From positions 1 through 64,000 of the forward strand of contig CAYSJM010000002.1 of assembly GCA_964431385.1 (NCBI GenBank): a stretch of 64,000 nucleotides of DNA, in the 5' to 3' direction. Shown one piece after another: positions 44,757 through 54,110 of the stretch; within the stretch, counting starts at the first letter, position 1, and each line of letters begins with the position of its first letter. The notes under the pieces were generated by a model, which saw only the letters and a program-made list of their open reading frames with translations, had not been told where the DNA came from and searched no databases. Both the position numbers and the translations under genes were made by a program. This DNA comes from UTCHB3 sp964431385. Lineage in GTDB: Bacteria; Bacteroidota; Ignavibacteria; Ignavibacteriales; Ignavibacteriaceae.

Positions 44757-45785
44757 TTGAATCGTTCACCAATATTTCTGATTTTTCTCCTTCTTATTCT
44801 TTTTACAACAGTGGTTTTTCCTCAAAAATATCCTGATGCCAAGGTTCATTCCTTAATCGAACGGGGAATTACTTTCCTTTCCGGTTCGAGATATGATAGT
44901 GCAAAGGCTACTTTTGGGAAATTGGAAAAAGACTATCCCTCTCTCCCTTTTGGTTCCTTATATTTGGCAGGAGTCGAAATTGTAAAATCTTACGATTGGG
45001 GAGTTCCGTTCAACGAATCCTATATCGTTAATAAACTTGAACGGGCTGAAGAGATTGCTGATAAAAACTACGACAAAAACAGCAAAAGTGCCTGGAATAC
45101 CTATGCAGTGGCATTAATCTATTCGTATGAAGCATATTTTGATTTTATAAAGGAAGACTGGTTTGGTGTCTTTAAGACCGGATCCAATGCACTTAAATAT
45201 TTCGAGAAATGTTCTGAATTAGACAATAAGTTTTACGAAGCATCTACCGCGACTGCCATCTTTGATTATTGGAGAAGTTCAAAAACTAAAGATCTCTCCT
45301 GGCTACCATTTTTGGAGGATAATTCTGACCAGGCAATTAGAATATTGGAAAGAAATAGAAAATATTATTCATATAACGATTTTTTAACCGCCAATTCACT
45401 CGCCTGGATTTACATCGACAAAAAGCAGTACTCAAAAGCCCTCAATCTCTGCGATGAAATATTAAAGAAGGCACCGGGAAATCGGATAGTGAGATGGACA
45501 AAAGCCCGTGCTCTTGAAGAGATTGACAAAAAGAAGGCGATTGAAGTTTACAAACAGATTCTTTCAACTTTCCCCGTCTCAACCAACTACTATTATTTTA
45601 ATATTGTTACTCTTAAGCATAAAATCGCAATGAATTATGAAAAACTTAAGATGTACAAAGAGGCACTTAAATATTGCGAAGAGATATTGGCTTTGAAGAA
45701 TTTTAATTCCTGGGATGAAAAGAAACTTTCAGACAGGATGAAAAGAGTGAAACAACTCAGAGATTCATTGAAAAAAAGGGTTTAA
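44757..45785 (+). CDS. Secreted TPR-containing protein
   Basis: 342 aa. An N-terminal signal-like segment ends VVFP followed by Q. The rest is helical with TPR-like repeats, for example ITFLSGSRYDSAKATFGKL, KQYSKALNLCDEILKKAPG and KMYKEALKYCEEILALKN. Start is TTG at 44757, placed 14 bases after the oxidoreductase stop. It is probably a periplasmic or lipid-free envelope scaffold protein; no partner is evident. Confidence 0.75.
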   Translation: MNRSPIFLIFLLLILFTTVVFPQKYPDAKVHSLIERGITFLSGSRYDSAKATFGKLEKDYPSLPFGSLYLAGVEIVKSYDWGVPFNESYIVNKLERAEEIADKNYDKNSKSAWNTYAVALIYSYEAYFDFIKEDWFGVFKTGSNALKYFEKCSELDNKFYEASTATAIFDYWRSSKTKDLSWLPFLEDNSDQAIRILERNRKYYSYNDFLTANSLAWIYIDKKQYSKALNLCDEILKKAPGNRIVRWTKARALEEIDKKKAIEVYKQILSTFPVSTNYYYFNIVTLKHKIAMNYEKLKMYKEALKYCEEILALKNFNSWDEKKLSDRMKRVKQLRDSLKKRV

Positions 45786-45868
45786 TCTTCTTTTTAATCA
45801 TAGAATAAATAGATTTTCTTGATTATTTTACGATGCTGATTTTTTGATATACGGAGCAAATACCTGTA

Positions 45869-48034
45869 ATGAGTGATGATGGAAGATTAAATGAACTGCT
45901 GAAGCTCTGCAAAGAGAAAATTCCAAATGCTGACCTGACTCTAATCAAAAAAGCATATGAATTTGCTGCAATTGCCCACCAAAACGATCGAAGGGCGTCG
46001 GATGAACCTTATTTTAGCCATCCCGTCGCTGTAGCCCGAATTCTAATAGAAGAAATCCCTTTTGACGATGTTTCGATCGCTTGTGGTCTTTTACATGATG
46101 TTGTAGAAGATAATGAGGAATATTCTTCTGACCTCATTAAAAGAAATTTTGGTGATGATGTGGCGATAATCGTGGATGGACTTACCAAAATTAAGGAGCT
46201 TTTCAGAGCCGCCGAAATAAATCAGGCAGAGAACTACCGCAAACTTCTGATGTCGATTATGAAAGATATCAGAGTTATCATTGTAAAATTTGCGGATCGC
46301 CTCCATAATATGAGAACCCTCGAATATCTCCAACCAGACAAAAGGAAGAGAATTGCGACCGAGACGCTTGAAATTTATGCACCGCTCGCACATCGTTTTG
46401 GATTGGGTAAGATAAAGTGGGAACTGGAAGACCTCGCATTTAAAGAATTGAACAGAAATGCTTATGATGATATTCGCAAAAAATTGAACCTTAAGCGGGA
46501 TGAAAGAGAAGAATATCTTGACAGGTTTTCAAATCCGATTAGAGAGGCACTACAGGAAAAGAATTTTACTTGCGATTTAAGCGGCAGACCTAAACATCTT
46601 TACAGTATTTACCGGAAGATGATCAAACAAAATAAACCGTTTGAAGAGATATTTGACCTCTTCGCTATAAGATTAATACTCGAAAGTGACAACCCTTACG
46701 ATTGTTATACCGTTTTCGGAATCATAAACGCCCTTTACATTCCTGTTCCTGACCGTTTTAAAGATTACATCGCAATCCCCAAAGTGAATAATTATCAGTC
46801 GATTCATACCGCTCTCATCGGACCTGAAGGAAGAGTTGTCGAAGTGCAGATAAGAACCCGGAAAATGCACGAAATAGCCGAAAGGGGAGTTGCTGCTCAC
46901 TGGAGATATAAGGAAGGTAACACTGTAAAGGACAGGAATACCGATGATTATGTCCAATGGATAAGGGAGATGGTCGAAAGTTCGGGAAGTGACGATCTCA
47001 AAAAAAATATTATTGAGAATTTTAAATTAAATCTCTACGAAAACGAAATTTTTGTAATGACACCAAAGGGAGATTTAAAACGGCTCCCTGTCAGATCAAC
47101 ACCTGTCGATTTTGCATTTGCCATTCATTCAAATATTGGTCATCATTGTATTGGTGCTAAAGTAAACAAAAAGATTGTACCCCTCGATTTTGTTTTGAAT
47201 CGTGGTGATCAAGTTGAGATCATCACTTCCAAGAATCAGCATCCTAACAAAAACTGGTTAAAGTTTGTTCGTACCCAAAAAGCCAAATCGGAAATCAGAA
47301 AATGGCTAAATAAGGAAGAGGAAGCATTCATCGAGAGTGGTAAAGAAATTTGGGATAAACGATTAAAAAAAATAAAACTCACTCTCGGTGAGAATGAAAT
47401 TGCTAAAATTCTTCAGCGGAATAAATTTCATCATACCCGGCAAATGTACAAGTCACTGGGGCAGGGGAATGTAAGTATAGAAACTCTCCTCGAAGAACCA
47501 AAGGAGAAAGATCACAAAATTCAAGGTTCTCCGAATATTGAATTCCAGGATTTTGCACGATATGCCCGCGGTACAGGTGGTGAGTTGGTTGTTGATGGTG
47601 AAGACATCAAAATGATGCTTTCTTATTCAAAATGTTGTAATCCCATTCCCGGTGATGAAGTTGCAGGTTTTATTACCACAGGGGAAGGAATCAGGATTCA
47701 TCGAAAAACTTGCAGGAACCTGATAGAAAAATCGAAGATAGAACCTGAAAAAGTAGTATCTATCAAGTGGCCCGAGGTGGAGAACTCTTCATTTCTGGCG
47801 GGTTTGGTGATCCGTGGAGACGATTCTGCCGGTATTCTCAAAGATATCGCAAACACCATTGTTAGTTACAATAACACTTCAATTAAATCGATCAGCCTGG
47901 ATACCAGTGATTCTTTTTTTGAGGGGCAAGTGACCCTTTTTGTGCAAGATCTGAATCATCTTTCGCGAATTATTGACAAACTTAAAAAGATTAAGGGAGT
48001 TTACTCAGTGACTCGAATGGCTGAGGCAAAATAG
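45869..48034 (+). CDS. spoT: Bifunctional (p)ppGpp synthetase/hydrolase, RelA/SpoT family
   Basis: 721 aa long-form RSH protein. The HD hydrolase domain is intact (HPVAVARIL, LLHDVVEDN, FADRLHNMRTL). The synthetase domain has DLFAIRLIL, RFKDYIAIPKVNNYQSIHT and EVQIRT. TGS (FVMTPKGDLKRLPVRSTPVDFAFAIH), a CC-type zinc-finger region (SKCCNPIPGDE) and a C-terminal ACT domain follow. With both catalytic parts preserved it should make and degrade the alarmone. Its stop overlaps the ruvX GTG (TAGTG). Confidence 0.96.
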   Translation: MSDDGRLNELLKLCKEKIPNADLTLIKKAYEFAAIAHQNDRRASDEPYFSHPVAVARILIEEIPFDDVSIACGLLHDVVEDNEEYSSDLIKRNFGDDVAIIVDGLTKIKELFRAAEINQAENYRKLLMSIMKDIRVIIVKFADRLHNMRTLEYLQPDKRKRIATETLEIYAPLAHRFGLGKIKWELEDLAFKELNRNAYDDIRKKLNLKRDEREEYLDRFSNPIREALQEKNFTCDLSGRPKHLYSIYRKMIKQNKPFEEIFDLFAIRLILESDNPYDCYTVFGIINALYIPVPDRFKDYIAIPKVNNYQSIHTALIGPEGRVVEVQIRTRKMHEIAERGVAAHWRYKEGNTVKDRNTDDYVQWIREMVESSGSDDLKKNIIENFKLNLYENEIFVMTPKGDLKRLPVRSTPVDFAFAIHSNIGHHCIGAKVNKKIVPLDFVLNRGDQVEIITSKNQHPNKNWLKFVRTQKAKSEIRKWLNKEEEAFIESGKEIWDKRLKKIKLTLGENEIAKILQRNKFHHTRQMYKSLGQGNVSIETLLEEPKEKDHKIQGSPNIEFQDFARYARGTGGELVVDGEDIKMMLSYSKCCNPIPGDEVAGFITTGEGIRIHRKTCRNLIEKSKIEPEKVVSIKWPEVENSSFLAGLVIRGDDSAGILKDIANTIVSYNNTSIKSISLDTSDSFFEGQVTLFVQDLNHLSRIIDKLKKIKGVYSVTRMAEAK

Positions 48035-48453
48035 TGGATGGGGGGCGAATCCTTGCTATTGATTACGGTACAAAACGGGTAGGCATTGCCCTGACAGACC
48101 CGTTAAAAATAATCGCTTCGCCTTTCGCAACATTTGACAACGATAAACTTCTTATCGATAAAATAGTCACTCTGGTGAAGGAAAAAGAAGTTGAAAAAAT
48201 AATTGTTGGGTATCCAATTAACGGTGACGGAACAAAAACAATTCTCTCTGATACCATTGAGCAATTTTCAAAAAAAATTGAACTTCTCACCTCGGTTATG
48301 GTTGAGCTTTATGATGAAAGATACTCCTCGTTAATAGCCGGGGAGAGGATTATACAATCAGTTACAAAAAAATCAAAAAGGAGGGATAAATCGCTCGTTG
48401 ACAAATTTGCGGCGGCGGTAATCCTCGAAGAGTATTTAAAAGAATCGCATTAA
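48034..48453 (+). CDS. ruvX: YqgF/RuvX RNase H-like putative Holliday junction resolvase
   Basis: 139 aa RNase H-fold protein. The first catalytic Asp is in ILAIDYGTKRVGIALTD; IIVGYPINGDG and ELYDERYSSLIAGERI (Glu) follow, and DKFAAAVILEEYL carries the last Asp. The family acts in 16S rRNA end processing and perhaps junction resolution. Start GTG at 48034, translationally coupled to the RSH gene. Confidence 0.93.
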   Translation: MDGGRILAIDYGTKRVGIALTDPLKIIASPFATFDNDKLLIDKIVTLVKEKEVEKIIVGYPINGDGTKTILSDTIEQFSKKIELLTSVMVELYDERYSSLIAGERIIQSVTKKSKRRDKSLVDKFAAAVILEEYLKESH

Positions 48454-48458
48454 CACAG

Positions 48459-49745
48459 ATGATGTCATTCAAATCAAACCCGCTTACTGTTGTCCGCTTT
48501 GTTCTGGTTTCACTCTTAGCGGTCATCTCCTCAATCTACTACCCATTGGTAGTAGTCGGAACTGTAACCAGCATCGAGATTTTCATTTTCCTTATGATTG
48601 CAAATTTGATAATTAATGGTTGGGATTTAATCGCCAATTATTCAATTTACAAGGAAAGTGAAGAGCATTCTGACTCATTGGCAAGAGACCTTGGAGTGAG
48701 GAAAAAATATCTTTGGCTCACCGTTGATCTTCTCGCAGTTATTCCTTATGAAATGCTGGGTCTATTGCCTCTGCTGCTGCTCCGTTCTTTAAAATTATTG
48801 AGGCTCTCTCAACATCAAAAACTTTGGAGACGAAGGGACCTCAAACGAAATGATTTTTTATACATTGTGTTTTTCCTCTTCTGGATATCACTCGCGGCAC
48901 ATTGGCTGGCGTGTGGGTGGATAGCTTTAGAGCCTGTCAATCCAAATAAAGACCAGGCAGCCCCCTACATAGAAGCAATGTATTGGACCATACAAACCCT
49001 CACGACTGTTGGATATGGTGATATATTCGCAGAAACGCGAGGTCAGATGGTATATTCCATGGTTGTAATGATGTTTGGAGTGGGTATCTATGGTTGGCTT
49101 ATTGGTAATGTTGCGGGTATTTTATCAAAAAGGGACTCTGTTGAGCAATACTATTATGAAAATATGGAGAGACTCAAAACTATCGTTGGCAACAGAGGTC
49201 TTCCCCCTGCACTTCAACACAAAATTGGTGACTATTACGACTATATTTTTTCTCGTAACTATTCAGGAAAGGATGAACAGATATTCTTAAATTCTTTGCC
49301 GGAATCTTTACGAAATGAAGTAATGATTAGCCTGAAACAGAGAATCATAAGGATGATTTCTGCCTTTCAAGATTCTCCCGAGGATTTCATAAGAGAGATT
49401 TCGGGTGAATTAAAGACCGAGATATTTATACCCGGTGATGTGATTTTTGAAGAAGGTGAGGAAGGTGATAAGATGTATTTTCTCCTTTCAGGCGAACTTG
49501 AGGTAGTCTCCGGAACTGAGAGAAAATTTGTGGCTAATCTGAAACCGGGGGATTTTTTCGGCGAAATTGCATTATTTGAACATACAAAACGGAATGCAAC
49601 TATTATTTCCAAGAGTTATGCCGAAGCCTATTCACTCGATAAAGCAGCATTTAACTTTGTATTACTCAGATTTCCCGAAGTGGCTTCAGTTATCATCGCG
49701 AAAGCTGCAGAAAGACGCAAAAGTAACGGGAATAATGAATCTTAA
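48459..49745 (+). CDS. Cyclic-nucleotide-gated potassium channel
   Basis: 428 aa. Six membrane segments; an arginine/lysine-rich S4-like helix (LLRSLKLLRLSQHQKLWRRR) is visible. The pore loop is TLTTVGYGDIFAE, the K+ selectivity filter TVGYGD at 183-188. Residues about 310-420 are a cyclic-nucleotide-binding domain with the phosphate-binding cassette FFGEIALFEHTKRNATI. It is likely a cAMP/cGMP-gated K+ channel of the MlotiK1/HCN type. No nucleotide cyclase is in the window. Confidence 0.9.
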   Translation: MMSFKSNPLTVVRFVLVSLLAVISSIYYPLVVVGTVTSIEIFIFLMIANLIINGWDLIANYSIYKESEEHSDSLARDLGVRKKYLWLTVDLLAVIPYEMLGLLPLLLLRSLKLLRLSQHQKLWRRRDLKRNDFLYIVFFLFWISLAAHWLACGWIALEPVNPNKDQAAPYIEAMYWTIQTLTTVGYGDIFAETRGQMVYSMVVMMFGVGIYGWLIGNVAGILSKRDSVEQYYYENMERLKTIVGNRGLPPALQHKIGDYYDYIFSRNYSGKDEQIFLNSLPESLRNEVMISLKQRIIRMISAFQDSPEDFIREISGELKTEIFIPGDVIFEEGEEGDKMYFLLSGELEVVSGTERKFVANLKPGDFFGEIALFEHTKRNATIISKSYAEAYSLDKAAFNFVLLRFPEVASVIIAKAAERRKSNGNNES

Positions 49746-49747
49746 CC

Positions 49748-51784
49748 CTATTCGGTTATTATCTTATTAACTTCATTTTCCAACGAGGCAACAGCATCGT
49801 TCACGGTTTCCGACACATCCAATAGATTACTGATAGCTGTTCGGGTATCAAGACTTAGCTTTTCAACTGTGAGAAGGTTAGTACCTATGGAAGCTACACT
49901 TTCCTGAGCTGTTGCCATTGCCTGCTTAAAGAGCTCAAATTGTGGGATCAGTTCTTTGTTTTTATCAAGGATAATGCTCAGATCATCGATCATTTTTTGA
50001 ATTTCTTTAAATCCTTCCAACGACCTTGTGTGATATATTGAAACAGTCTCAACTCCATCAGCCACCGAGCCTTTCACATCCTCAATTATTTCACCAATTT
50101 CATTTAGTGAATTGAAGGTATTCTCTGATAATCTCTTGATCTCATCAGCGATTACTTTGAATCCTAATCCCGCTTCACCCGCTTTTTCTGCTTCAATCGC
50201 AGCATTCAGCGAAATAAGATTGGTTCGGTCTGCGATGTTGGATATGGTCGTAACAACACGGGAGATGTTCGAAGTTCGTTTACTGATATTATTGAGTTTT
50301 TGAACGATAGAGCCGGTTGACTTGCCAATTTGAACAATTGATTCGCCGATGTCGCCAATGTTATCTTGCCCCTGCATAATAAGTCGTCCGGTATCTTCTA
50401 CGGCATTTGTCAGTCTTTCTGTATCGTCAGCAAGAGCCTTAGTGATTTTATTAATTTCTTCGCCAAAATGTCGGACATTTTTATTGGCTACATCCTGTTC
50501 TGCAAAGGTATTCTCGAGAAATTCCGCTGCATTATTAAGGGTGCCCGCCGAAGATTTTAGATAATTGCCCGCTGATTTAATTCTAATAGAAAGACCCCTT
50601 AAATCGAAGATCATCTTCCGCATGAAAAACCATAATTTGGTAATTTCGTCTTTGGAGGAGCTTGCATCTTTAGTGTTATTCTTAAATCCCTTGTTCAATT
50701 CATCATATTTCTCTACCGCAGCTCTAAGGTTACCGGTCGCAACATAAGAAAGTACATCCGAAATTGAAGAAACAGGTTTTGTCGTTCGTTGAATTACAAA
50801 AAAGATAAAAATTGCCAGAATGGACGCACCTGTGATTCCTACAAAAAGGATGACATTGTTGAGGAAATTTAACCCGGAAAAAAGCTCGTTCTCCGGTATC
50901 ATAATTCCCACAGACCAACCGGCTGATCTCATCGGAATAAAGTATATTCTGTAATCCTCGCCTGATACAGGTTCTGTGATTTTGTTGAATCCTGTCTCAC
51001 CGGCGACCATTTTTTTCCCGATTAATCTCAGTTCATCATCTTTTAATCGTTCTGCGAGACTAAAAACAGTCTCATTGAGGATAAGATTAGAGTCTCTATG
51101 CGAAATAAAAGTACCAAATCTGCTGATAGCAAATGCAAATCCATTTTGGAGAATTCGTATATTCGAAATTACTTTCCTTAGTTGAGCGAGATCTACATCT
51201 GCGGTTACAATTCCCCTAATTTTCCCCGATGCTTTATCGACAAAAGGAACAGAATAAGTAATCATCAAATCCTCACCACCTCCGGTATCGTAGTAGGGTT
51301 CTGACCATATTGCTTTTTTTAGCATGAAAGGTATTTGATACCAGTCCCAAAGTTCGTATTTATACTCTTCTTTCGCAAGATCGGTGTAGAATATTGAGTC
51401 TTTATTTCTGTAAAAATATGGGGCGTAGGGGAGCGAATCTTTCCGGGCTGTGGGTTCATAGGCTATGCACATCCCATAAATTCCGGGGTTTGCCTTGAGC
51501 AGATCTTTTATCAATGCTGCATTTTTTGTTGTGTCGTACGGAAAATTGGTGAGAACCGCTGCGAGTGCCTCAGGGATTTTTTCAACATTAGTAAGGTAAG
51601 ATTCCATCATATTCACTTTTGCTTCGGTGATATTTCTTGAATCCTCTTCAATTCCCTCAAGGATTATGGAACGGGATACAGTATAATTGGAAAAATAGAT
51701 GGCAACCAGGATCAAAAGAGAGATCATCAGGATATAAATCGATAACCTCTTGTTTAGAGGAAGGGCTCTCAGCCGTCGTATCAT
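49748..51784 (-). CDS. Methyl-accepting chemotaxis-type receptor with dCache sensor
   Basis: 678 aa. An N-terminal membrane helix is followed by a periplasmic dCache region (residues about 40-300, with YAPYFYRNKDSIFYTDLA, WSEPYYDTGGGEDLMITYSVPF and GIVTADVDL), then a second membrane helix and HAMP. The cytoplasmic coiled coil carries the signalling tip IADRTNLISLNAAIEAEKAGE. No CheR pentapeptide is seen at the C-terminus. Its ATG overlaps the stop of the upstream binding-protein gene by four bases (ATGA), suggesting that the two proteins work together. Confidence 0.9.
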   Translation of the reverse strand: MIRRLRALPLNKRLSIYILMISLLILVAIYFSNYTVSRSIILEGIEEDSRNITEAKVNMMESYLTNVEKIPEALAAVLTNFPYDTTKNAALIKDLLKANPGIYGMCIAYEPTARKDSLPYAPYFYRNKDSIFYTDLAKEEYKYELWDWYQIPFMLKKAIWSEPYYDTGGGEDLMITYSVPFVDKASGKIRGIVTADVDLAQLRKVISNIRILQNGFAFAISRFGTFISHRDSNLILNETVFSLAERLKDDELRLIGKKMVAGETGFNKITEPVSGEDYRIYFIPMRSAGWSVGIMIPENELFSGLNFLNNVILFVGITGASILAIFIFFVIQRTTKPVSSISDVLSYVATGNLRAAVEKYDELNKGFKNNTKDASSSKDEITKLWFFMRKMIFDLRGLSIRIKSAGNYLKSSAGTLNNAAEFLENTFAEQDVANKNVRHFGEEINKITKALADDTERLTNAVEDTGRLIMQGQDNIGDIGESIVQIGKSTGSIVQKLNNISKRTSNISRVVTTISNIADRTNLISLNAAIEAEKAGEAGLGFKVIADEIKRLSENTFNSLNEIGEIIEDVKGSVADGVETVSIYHTRSLEGFKEIQKMIDDLSIILDKNKELIPQFELFKQAMATAQESVASIGTNLLTVEKLSLDTRTAISNLLDVSETVNDAVASLENEVNKIITE

Positions 51785-52770
51785 TTCCTTACCTCTTTGA
51801 AGAATGAATCATAGCTAATGTTCCTTTTTATTCGTCCTGCATCTTTGAGCACCTGAATCGCAATTGCAAAGGAGCGTTTGTCAAGAATTGGGTCAATTTT
51901 ATTGTTGACAGGAGCGATGATATCTTCCATTGTGTTCAACATACGCATTTGGTGGGCATAATTTGCTGATAAACCGGCTTTATGCTTCAATTTCATACAT
52001 TCAGCAACTGACTCTTCTTTGTTATTGAATGCTTCAATCCAACCTTCCATTGAAGCCTGAAGAAAGTTTTTACACACCTCTTTATTACTGTTCAGAAATT
52101 CATCTGTACAATAAATACCATCCTCGGGCACATTTAATCCATAATTTGCTATTCTGAAAAGAGTAAGATCATCTTCGTTTATTCCGGCAAAAATGATACT
52201 GTTCAGTTCATTGTAGTCCATTACAACCTGTGCATCCACACCACCGAGTAAAAACAAATTTACCGTTGAACGGACAGGCACAAACTGCGAATTTAAGTTA
52301 TATTTGGTTAAAAAAGCCTGCGGCAATTCTCTGAACCCTGCCTGCCAGATAGCTATTTTTTTATTGTTGAGATCGGAGAGTTGTTTTATTCCGCGGGATT
52401 TTATTCCGGCTATGGTTAGAGCAGATTTTCTTGAAATTTGTCCAATAAGTCGATATTTAAAACCTTTGTCGTAATCTTCGAGTGCACCCGAAAGAAAATT
52501 TGTTATAAAATTTGCACTTCCAGCTTTTAAATAATCAATGGCATTGTCCTTAAATCCGGTGTGTTTTATGGTAACATCGAGACCATATTTTTTATAAATG
52601 CCTTTAGATATTGCCATGTAATATCCTGCAAATTGTGCCTGTGGCTGCCAGTGAACTGCGAGTACAATCTTTCGCAATGCAGTGTTGCTTTGCATGGGTA
52701 ACAAGGCAAAGATGCCTGTAACTACTAATAGCAGGATTAATTTAAAATTTTTCGGGACGAAATATTTCAT
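51781..52770 (-). CDS. NMT1/THI5-like periplasmic substrate-binding protein
   Basis: 329 aa. Begins with a signal or anchor sequence lacking a lipobox cysteine. The mature part opens IVLAVHWQPQAQFAGYYMAISKGIYKKYGLDVTI, the classic NMT1/SsuA/ThiY ABC-binding-protein start, followed by GFKDNAIDYLKAGSANF and KKIAIWQAGFRELPQAF. No ABC permease or ATPase is nearby. Instead it is translationally coupled to a chemoreceptor, so it more likely presents a ligand for sensing than for import. The ligand is unknown; thiamine-precursor or sulfonate-like ligands are only family precedents. Confidence 0.88.
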   Translation of the reverse strand: MKYFVPKNFKLILLLVVTGIFALLPMQSNTALRKIVLAVHWQPQAQFAGYYMAISKGIYKKYGLDVTIKHTGFKDNAIDYLKAGSANFITNFLSGALEDYDKGFKYRLIGQISRKSALTIAGIKSRGIKQLSDLNNKKIAIWQAGFRELPQAFLTKYNLNSQFVPVRSTVNLFLLGGVDAQVVMDYNELNSIIFAGINEDDLTLFRIANYGLNVPEDGIYCTDEFLNSNKEVCKNFLQASMEGWIEAFNNKEESVAECMKLKHKAGLSANYAHQMRMLNTMEDIIAPVNNKIDPILDKRSFAIAIQVLKDAGRIKRNISYDSFFKEVRK

Positions 52771-52940
52771 AAAATTTCAACTTTTCAGGGTTTGCAATAT
52801 CTTCTGCAGGCTAGAAAAACAATATTTTAAAAGGAATCATTTAATTTAAGATGTATCACGCATATTACAAAAAAAAGTGCTTAAATTTACAGTCAAGAAG
52901 TTCCTAAATTACCTTAAATCATTAAACATTAAGTTAATTG

Positions 52941-54038
52941 ATGAAAAAATTACTTATTATCGAAGATGATGAGAGCTTACGCACGAGTTTATTGGATATA
53001 CTTTGTTCTGAAGGCTTTGAAGTTCTCTCCGCTCCAAATGGAATGAGTGCCCTGGAATCAGTGCCGATATTTCTTCCAGATCTTATCATCTCGGATGTCT
53101 CGATGCCAGAGATGGATGGCTACGAACTGCTTTCAGAACTTGCGAAGAATGAAACAACTGCGACAATTCCTTTTATCTTTCTGACTGGTCACAGCGAACG
53201 AAATTATCAGCGAAAAGCAATGGAATTAGGTGCTGATGACTTTTTGATTAAACCATTTTCGGTGGATGAGTTGTTGTTAACCATTGATGCCCGTCTCAAA
53301 AAGAGTGACAAGGTTAAGCACGCCAGCGATGAGAGAATTAAGTCGATCACCAAAAGCATTTCTTTTAGTCTTCCTCATGAATTAAATACCCCTCTTTCAG
53401 GGATCATAGGTTTCTCCGAAGTGATGATGAATGAAGCTGATTTCATGAGCCATGAAGAGGTTCGTGAGATGGCGGGTTTCATAAATGAATCCTCACTTAG
53501 ACTTAAGAAGACAATAAGTAAATACCTTAATTACTCTAAGTTACAGGTTTTGCTTAATGATCCAAATGAAAGAATAAGTCTCTTGAAAAGCGATTCAATC
53601 ATATCAAACGAACTCGTTGAAGCTGTGCTGAATAAAGAAAAATTTGATAAATCCCGATTCGACGACCTAGTAGTTGACATTGAATCGGCGATAGTTTTCA
53701 TCAATGGTGATTACCTTGCTTTGTTGATGTCGGAGTTGATTGATAATGCATTCAAATTCTCCCGACAGGGTTCGAAAGTCCTGGTTAAGGGTAAAAAAGG
53801 GATAAATGTTTACTGGTTAACAATTTACGACAAGGGAAGAGGAATGAGTTCCAGACAGCTCTCGGAAATTGGGGCTTTTGTCCAATTTAACAGGGAGATG
53901 TTTGAACAACAGGGGTCAGGTCTGGGGCTCGCAATTGTGAAAAGTATTATGGGAATTTTTGACGGAAATATAAGGTTTACTTCACAACAAGGGCTTGGAA
54001 CTACTGTCACCCTGGAACTTAAATTGAATAAAGAGTAA
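52941..54038 (+). CDS. Receiver-first histidine kinase (REC-HisKA-HATPase)
   Basis: About 366 aa cytoplasmic protein. Residues 1-120 are a receiver (LLIIEDD, phospho-Asp D52 in LIISDVSMPE, FLTG, KPFS). Residues 135-205 are a DHp with H146 in LPHELNTPLSGIIGF. Residues 240-365 are an ATPase with ELIDNAFKFS, DKGRGM and GSGLGLAIVKSI. All catalytic residues are present. The ATG at 52941 is preferred to the TTG one codon earlier. It is divergent from the binding-protein/chemoreceptor operon and may be its output. Confidence 0.92.
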   Translation: MKKLLIIEDDESLRTSLLDILCSEGFEVLSAPNGMSALESVPIFLPDLIISDVSMPEMDGYELLSELAKNETTATIPFIFLTGHSERNYQRKAMELGADDFLIKPFSVDELLLTIDARLKKSDKVKHASDERIKSITKSISFSLPHELNTPLSGIIGFSEVMMNEADFMSHEEVREMAGFINESSLRLKKTISKYLNYSKLQVLLNDPNERISLLKSDSIISNELVEAVLNKEKFDKSRFDDLVVDIESAIVFINGDYLALLMSELIDNAFKFSRQGSKVLVKGKKGINVYWLTIYDKGRGMSSRQLSEIGAFVQFNREMFEQQGSGLGLAIVKSIMGIFDGNIRFTSQQGLGTTVTLELKLNKE

Positions 54039-54110
54039 ATTTATTGGAGTGGAATCGGAAATCGAAAATGTTATATTTACGAGGTTAAAATCAATTATCC
54101 GGAGTGCAAT

